Shown piece by piece: positions 34,476 to 44,345 of a DNA stretch of 64,000 nt (positions within the stretch are counted from its first letter, which is position 1; every line of letters starts with the position of its first letter). The position numbers were made by a program, and so were the translations under genes. This DNA comes from Venatoribacter pacificus (lineage in GTDB: Bacteria > Pseudomonadota > Gammaproteobacteria > Pseudomonadales > Oceanobacteraceae). Below the pieces are notes generated by a model. The model was not told the origin of the DNA, did no database searches, and saw only the letters and a list, made by a program, of their open reading frames with translations. The stretch lies in NCBI RefSeq assembly GCF_025318105.1, contig NZ_JAOANI010000019.1:463257-527256 (forward strand), read 5' to 3'.

Positions 34476-35687
34476 ATGCGTCGAGTTGTGGTTACAGGTT
34501 TAGGAATCGTAGGTTGTCTGGGTAATAACAAAGATGAGGTATTGGCATCCCTGCGGGCACAGCGCTCTGGTATCAGCTATATGCCGGAATACGCCGAGCT
34601 GGGCTTTCGCAGCCATGTCGCCGGCAAACCGCACATTGATCTGGACGAAGTGATCGACCGTAAGCTGAAACGCTTTATGGGCGACTCTGCTGCGTATTCT
34701 TATTTATCCATGCGTGAAGCCATTGAAGATTCTGGTCTGACCGCCGACATGGTGAGCAATCCGCGCAGCGGTCTGGTGGCCGGTTCCGGCGGTGCATCAT
34801 CCAGCGACATCGTCGAATCCGTCGACATCCTGCGTGAAAAAGGCATCCGTAAGGTCGGTCCATACCGCGTAACCCGCACCATGGGCAGCACCGTTTCCGC
34901 CAATCTGGCGACGCCGTTTTCCATTAAGGGCGTGAATTATTCCATGACGTCTGCCTGCGCAACCAGCGCGCATTGCATTGGTCACGCCATGGAACTGATC
35001 CAGTGGGGCAAGCAAGACATCGTTTTTGCCGGTGGTGGTGAAGAAGAACACTGGTCACTGACCATGCAGTTCGACGCCATGGGCGCCCTGTCGAGCAAAT
35101 ACAATGACGCTGCTGAAACCGCATCCCGTCCTTACGATGCAACCCGCGACGGTTTCGTTATCGCTGGCGGCGGCGGCATGCTGGTACTGGAAGAATACGA
35201 ACACGCCGTTGCCCGTGGCGCGACGATTTATGCTGAATTAATCGGTTATGCCGCCACCTCCGATGGCGCGGATATGGTTGCTCCGTCCGGCGAAGGCGCT
35301 GTGCGCTGCATGCAGGATGCACTGGCTATGGCTGGCAACCCAACCATCGATTACCTGAACACCCACGGCACCAGTACGCCAGCGGGTGACATTACTGAAC
35401 TGCGCGCCGTAGGCATGGCTTTCGGCGACAACGTACCGCCAATCAGCTCAACCAAATCTCTGACCGGTCACTCTCTGGGTGCCGCCGGGGTGCAGGAGGC
35501 TATTTACAGCCTGCTGATGCTGAAACACGGTTTTATTACCGGCAGCGCCAACATCACTGAAAAAGACGAAGGTGCAGCTGGCTTCCCCATCGTGACCGAG
35601 AACCGCGACGCTGCGCTTAAAACCGTGATGTCGAACAGCTTTGGCTTCGGTGGGACCAACGCGACACTGATTTTTCAGTCCCTCTGA
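34476..35687 (+). CDS. fabB: 3-oxoacyl-ACP synthase I
   Basis: 403 residues. It elongates acyl-ACP, including the unsaturated series. The Cys-His-His triad is Cys161 (TSACATSAH), His297 (NTHGTS) and His332 (TGHSLGAAG), close to E. coli FabB numbering. It starts MRRVVVTGLGIVG. FabF is the alternative, but length and motifs favour FabB. fabA is not adjacent here; instead a giant carboxylase gene follows 205 bp downstream. Confidence 0.95.
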   Translation: MRRVVVTGLGIVGCLGNNKDEVLASLRAQRSGISYMPEYAELGFRSHVAGKPHIDLDEVIDRKLKRFMGDSAAYSYLSMREAIEDSGLTADMVSNPRSGLVAGSGGASSSDIVESVDILREKGIRKVGPYRVTRTMGSTVSANLATPFSIKGVNYSMTSACATSAHCIGHAMELIQWGKQDIVFAGGGEEEHWSLTMQFDAMGALSSKYNDAAETASRPYDATRDGFVIAGGGGMLVLEEYEHAVARGATIYAELIGYAATSDGADMVAPSGEGAVRCMQDALAMAGNPTIDYLNTHGTSTPAGDITELRAVGMAFGDNVPPISSTKSLTGHSLGAAGVQEAIYSLLMLKHGFITGSANITEKDEGAAGFPIVTENRDAALKTVMSNSFGFGGTNATLIFQSL

Positions 35688-35892
35688 AAAAACGGGTACT
35701 GAGTCGCTTTTACTGGTTATTAGTGATATTCAAGAAAGACTTTTTAGGTTTTACTAATGCCCCCTGTTAATCCGCACACGGTCAGTTTTCTGGCTGTGGC
35801 GGATTGTATACAGAGGCATGATGGGCAGGTTCCGCGACATCCGATTCAGGCCGGCCCGATTGAATATCGGCACATTATGGAATGTAGTAACG

Positions 35893-38800
35893 ATGACAGA
35901 GCAACAGGTTTCAACAGACAACACCCTATCCAAACACATCGACCAGCTGTTCCAGAAAGCCGAACAGCTGTCTGCCGACTTTTCCCTGTTCCCGGAATAC
36001 GAAGACAATGCTGTCGATCAGAGCGTTAAAGGACTGATCTCTCCGGAACGCTGCGAGGCCGAACTTGAGCGCCTGCGCGGCCTTAATATTGACAATTATA
36101 TTGAACAGATCGTCGCGCCCAGCGAAAGCAACAGCCGCATGGGTGCCAAAGCGGTCGTTCAGCATCTGGTTCTGCGGGTTATCACTGAAGTAGAAGATGG
36201 CCCACTCTACTGCGCCGAAGCCGATATGGATTTCGGTGGTCATGTCCGCCGTATCGGTTTTATCTGTCAGAACCGTGAGCACGCCAATGGTGCCTGGCAG
36301 CCGCAGCACCACAACCGTGCGGCGCAGCAGGCCCGTGCATTTGCCAGCCGCGCCATGCCGATTGTTACCTTTATTGATACACCGGGAGCTGACGCCGGCG
36401 AAGCCGCCAACGCTGGCAACCAGGCACACAGCATCTCCCACCTGATTACCGAAATGGCCAATAACGATGTGCCGACGCTGGGTATTATCTGGGGTGCCGG
36501 TTACTCCGGCGGTGCGATCCCGCTGGCCACCACCAATATTCTGCTCAGTGTGCGTGATGGTATTTTCAACACCATTCAGCCGCAGGGTCTGGCAAGCATT
36601 GCCCGCAAGTACAACCTTTCATGGCAGGAATGTGCAAAATACGTTGGTGTTTCCGGTTTTGAACTGCGTGAAGCCGGCATCATTGATGGCATTATTGATT
36701 ACGCCCCGACCGATGCCGATGAAAAACGTTTTAATCTGCATCAGGCCATTACCACCGGTATTGAATCGATCGAAACCAGTGCCGCTGAATTTGCCCGTCA
36801 CAGCAAATATCTGATGGACCACTACCAGCGCAGCGTTGAACGTTTTCTGCGACCATCCGAGAAGCTGGAAAAGCTGCAAAAAGGTTCCAACTTTTTCCTC
36901 GCGCAGACGCCAACCGAGCACATTAACCTGTTCGGTCTGACCTATCGCTACACCCGCTACCTCACTCTGCGCCGCCGTATTCACTCCACAACCCTGGAAA
37001 ACTACGGCCGTCTGGCGGAAAAAGAAGTACCGGAAGGCCAGCTGCAGTCCCGTTTACAGCGCGAATCCAAGCGTAAATTCCAGAACTGGCTGCAAGCCCC
37101 GGAAAAAATCGTCTACGACGATAACCTGCACAAAAGCTGGAAAAATTTCTGGAGCAAATACGAAGACCGTGACGGTAGCCGCAGTACTATCGCCCGTCTG
37201 TTCTTCGGCGAGCCGAAAAACAACTATTTAAAGGCCAAGCAGGAACTGTGCTTCAACCTTGGCCTGTATCTGTTTAACCGCTGGAAATCCGATGCTTCGG
37301 TCAATTTCCAAGGACTGATGGATTACCTTGAAGACTACAAGCAAAGCCGTTTTCTGCTGCGCGCCAATGACATCCTCGATGCCGTTGCCGTAGCTGAATT
37401 TATAGAAAAAAACCCGCATCCGCTGGCCGCTTATATCCGCGAGCAATTGCCGCACGAAACCCGTCAGGAACTGACCCAGGGACTGGCCAAAGAAAAAGCC
37501 AAAGGTGCGCTTAAGCAATCGCTGGCAACCGCGCTGAACAGCATTCTGAAAGATGAGCTGATCCCGGATAATATCCGCGCCGATCTGAAGCTTTCCACCC
37601 GTACCGAAGCGTTAGCCAACAGCATCGCCAGCATCAAGGTGGAAGCCAACCGCCGCATTATTGAAGAGGCGCTGGCCCCTTATATTCAGTTCCGTCAGGA
37701 AAACATTCAGAACCCGGCGCACCCGGACATCACCATTCTGGATGCCATTTTGCACGATGAGCTGCGCTACGAGTTCAGCCAGGTGTGTCAGAACATGCTG
37801 GTATTTGGTCAGCTGTACGACAACTTTATTCATAATCTGGTGGGCGTGGCGAAAGAAGCCAACGAAGACCGTTCGCTATCCCGCGACTCGGTTAAAACCC
37901 TGCTCGATAAATCACTGGCAGAAGCCACCGAAGGCGACAGCTATACCGCGCAGGAACGCGAATCTTTTAACCATTGGCTGAGCTACTTTATCAAGAGCAA
38001 TCAGCGCGGAGATTTCCTCAAATCCGTTGAAGAATGGAAAAAACTGGCCTTCCCACGCCTGTCTGACACCCTGTTTGTGGTAATTACCTTTATTTTCGAG
38101 AAGCTGCTGCCGGAGTATCACGAAGCCGAGCAGGATGGTAAGACCTATAACGGCCGCATCAATCCGGTATCCATCGGTCGTCGTAAAGACTTCTGGAACC
38201 GCCTGACCATGGCCTACCACGACCTGCTGATTCAGCAGGTTCTGGATGACACCAAACGTCAGAAGAAAACATCCGCGCAAGCCATTATTGAACGTTTCTT
38301 TAATGATTTTGAAGAACTCAACGCCAGCCTGATGTCAGCCGACCCGGTTGCCTTCCCCGGCTTCCGCAGTTCGATCGAAAGCGCACTGAAAAAAGACATC
38401 AAACCCTGCGGCGTGGTGACCGGTATTGGTACCATCAAAATCGGTGAGCGCGAGCAACAGGTTGGTGCACTGGTTTCTAACCTCGACTTTCAGGCCGGTG
38501 CCTTTGATATGGCCTCCGCTGAGAAATTCTGCAAACTGATGGTGGAATGTGCGCGACAGCATTTACCGATTGTGTGCTTTGTATCCTCCGGTGGTATGCA
38601 GACCAAAGAAGGCGCAGCGGCGCTGTTCTCGATGGCGGTGGTCAACGACCGTATCACCCGTTTTGTGCGTGATAACGATCTGCCGATCGTCATTTTTGGT
38701 TTTGGTGATTGTACCGGTGGCGCGCAGGCGAGTTTTGTGACTCACCCGCTGGCGCAAACCTATTACTTCTCCGGCACCAACATGCCATTTGCCGGCCAGA

Positions 38801-40815
38801 TTGTGGTGCCAAGCTATCTGCCAAGCACCTGTACCCTGTCAAACTATCTGTCGGTATCGCCGAAGTCGATGGACGGCCTGGTCAGCCACCCGTTCTTCGA
38901 TAACCTGGATGATCGCCTGCGCGCCATTGATCCGGATATGCCGGTCGCCCGCTTCAGCGTTGATGACGTACTCGACCGCGTGCTGCAGGGCTATGTCACC
39001 GCCGAGCGCATGGCTCCGGATACCGGCGCTAATGCCAGCAAACTGAAAAAATACGGCAAGATCAACAAGGTACTGATCCACGCCCGTGGCTGTACTGCGG
39101 TAAAACTGATCCGCAAAGCCCAGGAAAACGATATCAAGGTCATCCTGATTGCTTCCGACCCGGATATGGAATCGGTACCTGTTGATATGCTTGGGCCTGA
39201 AGACCGCGTGGTCTGTATCGGCGGTAACACGCCGGACGAAAGCTACCTGAACGCCAAATCGGTACTGCGTATCGCCCACCACGAAAACGTGGATGCATTG
39301 CACCCGGGCATTGGCTTCCTGTCGGAAAGCAGCCAGTTTGCTGCGCTGTGCGGCAACCACGACATTAACTTTGTCGGACCGCCGGTTTCCTCAATGGAAA
39401 CCATGGGTAACAAGTCCAACGCAATTAATACCGCGATGCGTGTGAACGTACCGGTTGTTCCGGGCTCCCACGGCATTCTGACCAGTTCAGCCAATGCCGC
39501 TGCGGTGGCCGATGAAATCGGCTATCCGGTGCTGCTGAAAGCGGTACACGGTGGCGGTGGTAAAGGCATTCAGGTAGTACATTCGCCGGATAAAATCCAT
39601 GCTCTGTTCCACCAGATTTCGACCGAAGCCAAAGCCGCTTTTGGTAACGGCGACGTGTATCTGGAAAAATACGTTACCTCCCTGCGTCATATTGAAGTGC
39701 AGGTACTGCGTGACAGCCATGGCAACACCAAGATTCTCGGTCTGCGTGACTGTTCAGTGCAGCGTAATAACCAGAAGATTTTCGAAGAATCCGGTTCAAC
39801 CATGCTGCCGCGTGATCTCGAACAGGCGGCCTATGATTTTGCTGCCAAGCTGTCTGATGCGGTGAAATACGTGGGTGCGGGTACCGTCGAATTTATTTTC
39901 GACCTGCACGCCAATACCATTTATTTCATGGAAATGAACACCCGTCTGCAGGTAGAGCATCCGGTCACTGAACTGGTCTCCGGCATTGATATCGTCAGCA
40001 CCCAGTTCCGCATTGCCGAAGGCGACAGCATTGCCGACCTCAAGCCGGTGGCCAAAGGTTACGCCATTGAAGTGCGTGTTAACGCCGAAAAAGCCGTGCG
40101 TAAAGGCGACGATGTTGAATTCGTACCAACGCCAGGCCTGATCCGCGATTGCGTATTACCACAGGAAGACTATGTCGAGCTGATCGCCATGGCCGCGCCG
40201 GGCAAACAGGTATCACCGTTCTACGACAGCATGGTGGTGCAGATTATTTGTTACGGTAAAGACCGCAACGATACCATCGCCAAAATGCGTGAATATCTGG
40301 AGCGCGTCCGCATCACCGGCGTATGCACCAATATTCCGCTGCTGAAGCGCGTATTGGACGATAAAGTCTTCCAGGATGGCGTTTACGACACCACTTACCT
40401 GCCTCAATTCCTTGATCGTATCGATGTCGATGCACTGATCAAAGACATTGAGGATGCGGCCGATATGAGTGCCAACGCTGTCGATGCAGCCGCCCTCAAG
40501 ATCGAAGGCTCTGATGAACTGAAAGTACTGTCACCGTCGACCAGTATTTTCTATGGTTCTTCTTCGCCAAGCGAGCCGGCCTTTGTCAAAGAAGGTGACA
40601 TCATCGGTGTCGATCATACGCTTTGTCTGATGGAAGCCATGAAGATGTTCACACCGCTGAGCCTGAAGCAGTTCAACCGTGCCGGTACCGAACTCTACCC
40701 TGCCGGGCAGAAGTTCAAGGTAACACGCATAATGAACAGCGATGGTCAGCAGGTTAACCAGGGCGATTTACTGTTCGTGGTAAAACCGATCAATGACAGC
40801 GAAAACGCGGCCTGA
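35893..40815 (+). CDS. Single-chain acyl-CoA carboxylase with permuted domains
   Basis: 1640 residues from the ATG at 35893 (MTEQQVS); an in-frame ATG at 35818 adds 25 unlikely residues. The N-terminal carboxyltransferase half resembles AccA: TFIDTPGADAGEAAN, GAGYSGGAIPL and IQPQGLASIA. A ~450-residue helical region (about 350-810) has no motif I recognise. The second carboxyltransferase half (about 830-1030) resembles AccD: VSSGGMQTKEGAAAL and GDCTGGAQAS. Biotin carboxylase follows (about 1050-1500), with GGGGKGIQVV and EMNTRLQVEHPVTE. A terminal biotinyl domain carries Lys1584 in EAMKM. This order is unlike eukaryotic ACC or split bacterial ACC. The substrate is probably acetyl- or propionyl-CoA, and proximity to fabB points to fatty-acid synthesis. 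Confidence 0.88.
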   Translation: MTEQQVSTDNTLSKHIDQLFQKAEQLSADFSLFPEYEDNAVDQSVKGLISPERCEAELERLRGLNIDNYIEQIVAPSESNSRMGAKAVVQHLVLRVITEVEDGPLYCAEADMDFGGHVRRIGFICQNREHANGAWQPQHHNRAAQQARAFASRAMPIVTFIDTPGADAGEAANAGNQAHSISHLITEMANNDVPTLGIIWGAGYSGGAIPLATTNILLSVRDGIFNTIQPQGLASIARKYNLSWQECAKYVGVSGFELREAGIIDGIIDYAPTDADEKRFNLHQAITTGIESIETSAAEFARHSKYLMDHYQRSVERFLRPSEKLEKLQKGSNFFLAQTPTEHINLFGLTYRYTRYLTLRRRIHSTTLENYGRLAEKEVPEGQLQSRLQRESKRKFQNWLQAPEKIVYDDNLHKSWKNFWSKYEDRDGSRSTIARLFFGEPKNNYLKAKQELCFNLGLYLFNRWKSDASVNFQGLMDYLEDYKQSRFLLRANDILDAVAVAEFIEKNPHPLAAYIREQLPHETRQELTQGLAKEKAKGALKQSLATALNSILKDELIPDNIRADLKLSTRTEALANSIASIKVEANRRIIEEALAPYIQFRQENIQNPAHPDITILDAILHDELRYEFSQVCQNMLVFGQLYDNFIHNLVGVAKEANEDRSLSRDSVKTLLDKSLAEATEGDSYTAQERESFNHWLSYFIKSNQRGDFLKSVEEWKKLAFPRLSDTLFVVITFIFEKLLPEYHEAEQDGKTYNGRINPVSIGRRKDFWNRLTMAYHDLLIQQVLDDTKRQKKTSAQAIIERFFNDFEELNASLMSADPVAFPGFRSSIESALKKDIKPCGVVTGIGTIKIGEREQQVGALVSNLDFQAGAFDMASAEKFCKLMVECARQHLPIVCFVSSGGMQTKEGAAALFSMAVVNDRITRFVRDNDLPIVIFGFGDCTGGAQASFVTHPLAQTYYFSGTNMPFAGQIVVPSYLPSTCTLSNYLSVSPKSMDGLVSHPFFDNLDDRLRAIDPDMPVARFSVDDVLDRVLQGYVTAERMAPDTGANASKLKKYGKINKVLIHARGCTAVKLIRKAQENDIKVILIASDPDMESVPVDMLGPEDRVVCIGGNTPDESYLNAKSVLRIAHHENVDALHPGIGFLSESSQFAALCGNHDINFVGPPVSSMETMGNKSNAINTAMRVNVPVVPGSHGILTSSANAAAVADEIGYPVLLKAVHGGGGKGIQVVHSPDKIHALFHQISTEAKAAFGNGDVYLEKYVTSLRHIEVQVLRDSHGNTKILGLRDCSVQRNNQKIFEESGSTMLPRDLEQAAYDFAAKLSDAVKYVGAGTVEFIFDLHANTIYFMEMNTRLQVEHPVTELVSGIDIVSTQFRIAEGDSIADLKPVAKGYAIEVRVNAEKAVRKGDDVEFVPTPGLIRDCVLPQEDYVELIAMAAPGKQVSPFYDSMVVQIICYGKDRNDTIAKMREYLERVRITGVCTNIPLLKRVLDDKVFQDGVYDTTYLPQFLDRIDVDALIKDIEDAADMSANAVDAAALKIEGSDELKVLSPSTSIFYGSSSPSEPAFVKEGDIIGVDHTLCLMEAMKMFTPLSLKQFNRAGTELYPAGQKFKVTRIMNSDGQQVNQGDLLFVVKPINDSENAA

Positions 40816-40856
40816 CAGTTGTATTGACCAACATCGCCAATGCCATTGTATAAAAT

Positions 40857-40883
40857 AAAAAAGCGCCCGAGGGCGCTTTTTTT
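40857..40883. terminator. Terminator after the fused carboxylase
   Basis: AAAAAAGCGCCC and GGGCGCTTTTTTT form a symmetric hairpin with T-rich and A-rich tails. It sits between the carboxylase and the convergent chemoreceptor gene and could serve both. Confidence 0.88.
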
Positions 40884-40926
40884 ATGGCTGACGACTAACG
40901 GTTTAAACCCCGTTCCAGCCTTCCGG

Positions 40927-43320
40927 TTAAGAGGCTTTGAGGTGAGAATGATCGTCCCCACTGTCGGTTAAGCGGAATACACTGACGGCCTCTGACATAA
41001 ACTGCGCCTGTTCCATCAGCGACTCGGCCGCTGCTGCAGCCTCTTCCACCAGTGCCGCATTCTGCTGGGTCACCTCATCCATATGCGCAACCGCCTGATT
41101 AACCTGAGCCAGCCCGGTGCTTTGTTCGACGGAGGCTTCTGCAATGCTGCTGGTCAGATCTCGTACCCGACCGATACTGCTTTCAATATCGGCCATGGTG
41201 TCACCGGCCTGCTGTACCTGTTGGCTGCCGTTATCAACCAGCGCAACGGAATCTTCAATCAACACTTTGATCTCTTTGGCAGCAACGGCTGAACGCTGCG
41301 CCAGGCTTCTCACCTCGGCGGCAACAACCGCAAAACCGCGTCCCTGATCTCCGGCACGGGCCGCCTCAACGGCTGCGTTAAGAGCAAGAATATTGGTCTG
41401 AAAGGCGATACCATCAATCACACTGATAATATCCACCACTTTTTTCGAGGACTGCTGAATCTGCCCCATGGTTTCAATCACCTGCTGCACCACCAATTTA
41501 CCTTCCTGCGCAATGTCTGAGGAAGCTTTCACCAGGTTATTGGCTGTTTTGGCACTCTCGGTATTACGCTGGACGGTTTTGGTTAGTTCCTGACTGCTGG
41601 CAGCGGTTTCTTCAAGGTTGCTCGCCTGCGACTCCGTGCGGCGTGATAAGTCGGCATTACCCTGAGCAATTTCGCGTGAGGCAACCTGAATGGTTACCCC
41701 GGATTGTTTGATCTTGCTGACCAGATTATCCAGGTTGCGTACCGTGGTATTAACCGCCTGACTGGTTTCAGCAAACAGTCCCGGATAGTGCGCGGTGATA
41801 CTGAGTGTAAGATCACCATCGGCAAGAGCCGAAACGACACGCATCACATCGCGTAATCCGGTATCCGTCACCTGCGATAAGCTGTTAAGCCGTTCCGCCA
41901 GCGTTAAGGAAAAACCCTGTTTATCATCGGTGTCTACCCGCACACTGAAATCACCTTCGTCGGCGGCAGCACGAACCATGTCATCGACTTCGCCGATCAC
42001 CTTGCGCAACGTGGTCACCGTTTTATTCACGCCCACTTTGGTGCGGCCAAACAATCCCGGATAGTCTTTATCAATCGACTGCTCCAGATCTCCCTGCGCC
42101 AGTGCTTCCGCCACACGCAGAATATCGCTGAAACCGGTATCGCAGGTCGAAATTAAGGTGTTCAGATTATCCAGCATACTTCTGAAGCGATATTGGTAAT
42201 GACTGGCGTCACAGCGTTTACTGAAGTCACCGGCGGCACCAGCAGCGGTCAGTTGCTGAATATCATCACTGATCGCCAGCAATGCGCGCTTAACCTCGGC
42301 TACCGATTGGGAAATCTGAGATTTTTCCCCCGGTAGCGCAACCATATCGCGGTCAAAGTTGCCCTGAGAGTACTCAGAAATAATGCCAATGGTTTGATTG
42401 ATCACACGGATATAATCTTCGACCAGGCCATTCACCTGACCGGCCATTTCACCAAACGTGCCGGGGTACTGCTGCGCGTCGAGGCGGGCACTGAGCACAC
42501 CATCAGCATGACGATCCGCCAGCATCTGCTGATCTTCCACGTATTTTTTGATCGCCTGCTGCATCTGCTGCATGGCCACCATCAGCTGACCGGTTTCATC
42601 ATGACGTATTACTTCAATATGGTTATCCAGTTTTCCAACGGCAATATTTTCCGCAACCGACACCGCCAGAGACAACGGAATGGAAATCGCACGAATCAAT
42701 AACAGGCCGGAATACACCGATAAAGCGACGCCAGCCAGAATCATCAGCATCGCCAATACCCGCACCCACTGATACGTTGCCTGTGCGCTGGCAAACTCTT
42801 GTTTTGCGACATCTAGCTGCAGCTGGGTAAGTTCATTGATTTTACTGCTGATCGGATCGATGGTTGCGTAAAGAGGCCCATCAAACGAGTTTAACTGCCC
42901 TTCCAGATTTCCTGGATGTACAGCCAGAAACTGTTCCAGTTCCTGCAATGAGCGATCGGCGTTATTAAATAGCTGCTGGGCCTGGCCGGACAGCTTTTGC
43001 TCATTTTCAGTCAACAGCGTCGACATATAACGCCGCCATTCGGCATCGATTTCCGTGTTTGCTTCACGCACCAGAGTCAGAGCATGCTCGCCATCCACCA
43101 GTCCGGCGTTAGCTTTATTTACCGCATCAATCACGCTCACTGCATAATGGTCAGAAATTATTTTCAGCTGCTGCAAAGGGACAACCCGATCTTCATAGAC
43201 TGAGCGCAGCGAATGATTCATAGCAGCCAGACTGAATACACCGATGGCACCAATGACTATCAGCAGGGATGCCATAAAGGCGATGGTGTAAATAAGCCGG
43301 GAACGAATGGTTAATTGCAT
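40927..43320 (-). CDS. Methyl-accepting chemotaxis protein with several HAMP modules
   Basis: 797 residues from the ATG at 43320 behind AGGAGG. An N-terminal membrane helix (about 8-38) and a ~150-residue four-helix periplasmic sensor lead to a second membrane helix near 195. Several HAMP-like repeats follow between about 210 and 540, with recurring ALAQGDLEQSI / ALADGDLTLSI patterns. The C-terminal signalling domain has the hairpin tip VVAAEVRSLAQRSAVAAKEIK and the flanking methylation helices. It senses an unidentified ligand and feeds CheA/CheW. No C-terminal NWETF tether is visible. Confidence 0.93.
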   Translation of the reverse strand: MQLTIRSRLIYTIAFMASLLIVIGAIGVFSLAAMNHSLRSVYEDRVVPLQQLKIISDHYAVSVIDAVNKANAGLVDGEHALTLVREANTEIDAEWRRYMSTLLTENEQKLSGQAQQLFNNADRSLQELEQFLAVHPGNLEGQLNSFDGPLYATIDPISSKINELTQLQLDVAKQEFASAQATYQWVRVLAMLMILAGVALSVYSGLLLIRAISIPLSLAVSVAENIAVGKLDNHIEVIRHDETGQLMVAMQQMQQAIKKYVEDQQMLADRHADGVLSARLDAQQYPGTFGEMAGQVNGLVEDYIRVINQTIGIISEYSQGNFDRDMVALPGEKSQISQSVAEVKRALLAISDDIQQLTAAGAAGDFSKRCDASHYQYRFRSMLDNLNTLISTCDTGFSDILRVAEALAQGDLEQSIDKDYPGLFGRTKVGVNKTVTTLRKVIGEVDDMVRAAADEGDFSVRVDTDDKQGFSLTLAERLNSLSQVTDTGLRDVMRVVSALADGDLTLSITAHYPGLFAETSQAVNTTVRNLDNLVSKIKQSGVTIQVASREIAQGNADLSRRTESQASNLEETAASSQELTKTVQRNTESAKTANNLVKASSDIAQEGKLVVQQVIETMGQIQQSSKKVVDIISVIDGIAFQTNILALNAAVEAARAGDQGRGFAVVAAEVRSLAQRSAVAAKEIKVLIEDSVALVDNGSQQVQQAGDTMADIESSIGRVRDLTSSIAEASVEQSTGLAQVNQAVAHMDEVTQQNAALVEEAAAAAESLMEQAQFMSEAVSVFRLTDSGDDHSHLKAS

Positions 43321-43792
43321 GTGTTCTGCCCTCCTTGGGCAAGTCAACAAGGTGCATCCATGCCACTATTGAAGCACCTAACAATAACAGGTTTAGTTGA
43401 AAATGAAGGAAAATGGAAATCGCACAGTAGAGAGAAATGTAACTAACGCCGGTGACGTCAATTGTGCGGTCAGTATCATTACATTAAGAAAGGTTTTAAT
43501 CGGATGCTGATATCTCGTTCAGGTAATGCTCTTTTCTTATTTCACACGCAGAACCCTCCCGCGACGCAGAGACATAAACGCTGACTAGCGCCGCCATCAC
43601 CAAGCCATGAAACACAGCATTACACGGGGCTTACACACGGCTGATTGTCTGCAACGGCCTGACAGGTCATGCTACGCGCCACGCCTAATTGTGATCATAC
43701 CGGGCTGCATTGTCAGACATCTGATCCAACTCAGGGCCTGTTAACACGAGTTAAACAGGCCCTAATACCACGACCGATAGCAAGAGATACCT
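43321..43792. other. Intergenic region upstream of the chemoreceptor
   Basis: This 472-bp divergent gap between the chemoreceptor and the lipoprotein gene holds no convincing coding sequence. It contains the first 31-bp palindromic repeat (43733-43763). I looked for a flagellar sigma-28 promoter upstream of the chemoreceptor and did not find a good one. Confidence 0.5.
43733..43763. repeat. 31-bp palindromic repeat, copy 1
   Basis: AGGGCCTGTT...AAACAGGCCCT forms a 10-bp perfect stem. It matches copy 2 at 44279-44309 at 26 of 31 positions; four of the five differences lie in the loop. It precedes the lipoprotein gene. Confidence 0.75.
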
Positions 43793-44275
43793 ATGATGCT
43801 CAACCAGCAACTTCCTTTACGCTGCCTGATTTTCAGTGCTTCTGTTTTTCTATTTGGCTGTGTCGCCAGCGATCAGGAGGCAGAAAACTCCGCCTCCCAC
43901 ATCACACTGCATCAGGGGTTGAATCCGGTCAGCGCCGGCAGCGAAATTAAAACCATCCGCATCGTCAGTAATGCCGATGACTATCGCGAATTGCTGGCCG
44001 GCTATTCGGCAGAAAGCGCTAAGACTCTGGATTTTAATCAATATCAGATTGTGTTGATCGATCTGGGCATCCGTCCCAGTAGTGGCTACGGCATCCGCGT
44101 TGACGACGTACTGGAACAAAATAATCACGTAGTGCTTGAATTCACCCAATTAACGCCGGGGGCAGGTTGTGTTTACACTGAAGCCCAGACCAACCCATAT
44201 CGTTTTGAAGCCATAAAAAGTCTGAAAGAAATTGTCATTCAGGAGAGTATTGCCACGGACAAGTGCAGCCAATAA
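43793..44275 (+). CDS. PrcB-like lipoprotein
   Basis: 160 residues. The signal peptide ends in a lipobox (LFGC, Cys24), so it is a predicted lipoprotein. The mature part has LIDLGIRPSSGYGIRV and FTQLTPGAGCVYTEA, the RPxxGY pattern of the PrcB C-terminal family, named from a spirochaete protease-complex subunit. Two further cysteines could form a disulfide. A role as a periplasmic protease accessory is a family-level inference. The gene is flanked on both sides by copies of the same 31-bp palindrome and has no operon partner. Confidence 0.78.
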   Translation: MMLNQQLPLRCLIFSASVFLFGCVASDQEAENSASHITLHQGLNPVSAGSEIKTIRIVSNADDYRELLAGYSAESAKTLDFNQYQIVLIDLGIRPSSGYGIRVDDVLEQNNHVVLEFTQLTPGAGCVYTEAQTNPYRFEAIKSLKEIVIQESIATDKCSQ

Positions 44276-44278
44276 CCT

Positions 44279-44309
44279 AGGGCCTGTTAACATTCCTTAA
44301 ACAGGCTCT
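44279..44309. repeat. 31-bp palindromic repeat, copy 2
   Basis: AGGGCCTGTT...AAACAGGCTCT lies in the same orientation and has the same length as copy 1, and begins 3 bp after the lipoprotein stop. It may double as a weak terminator, since TTTTTAC follows 12 bp later. Confidence 0.72.
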
Positions 44310-44345
44310 GGCAGACATTTTTACTAAATCGTCAAGGAACATCCC

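Noticed and set aside
43351..43450. Sigma-28 promoter upstream of the chemoreceptor
   Set aside because: A TAAA with 15-bp spacing exists, but the expected GCCGATAA half matches only about three of eight bases.
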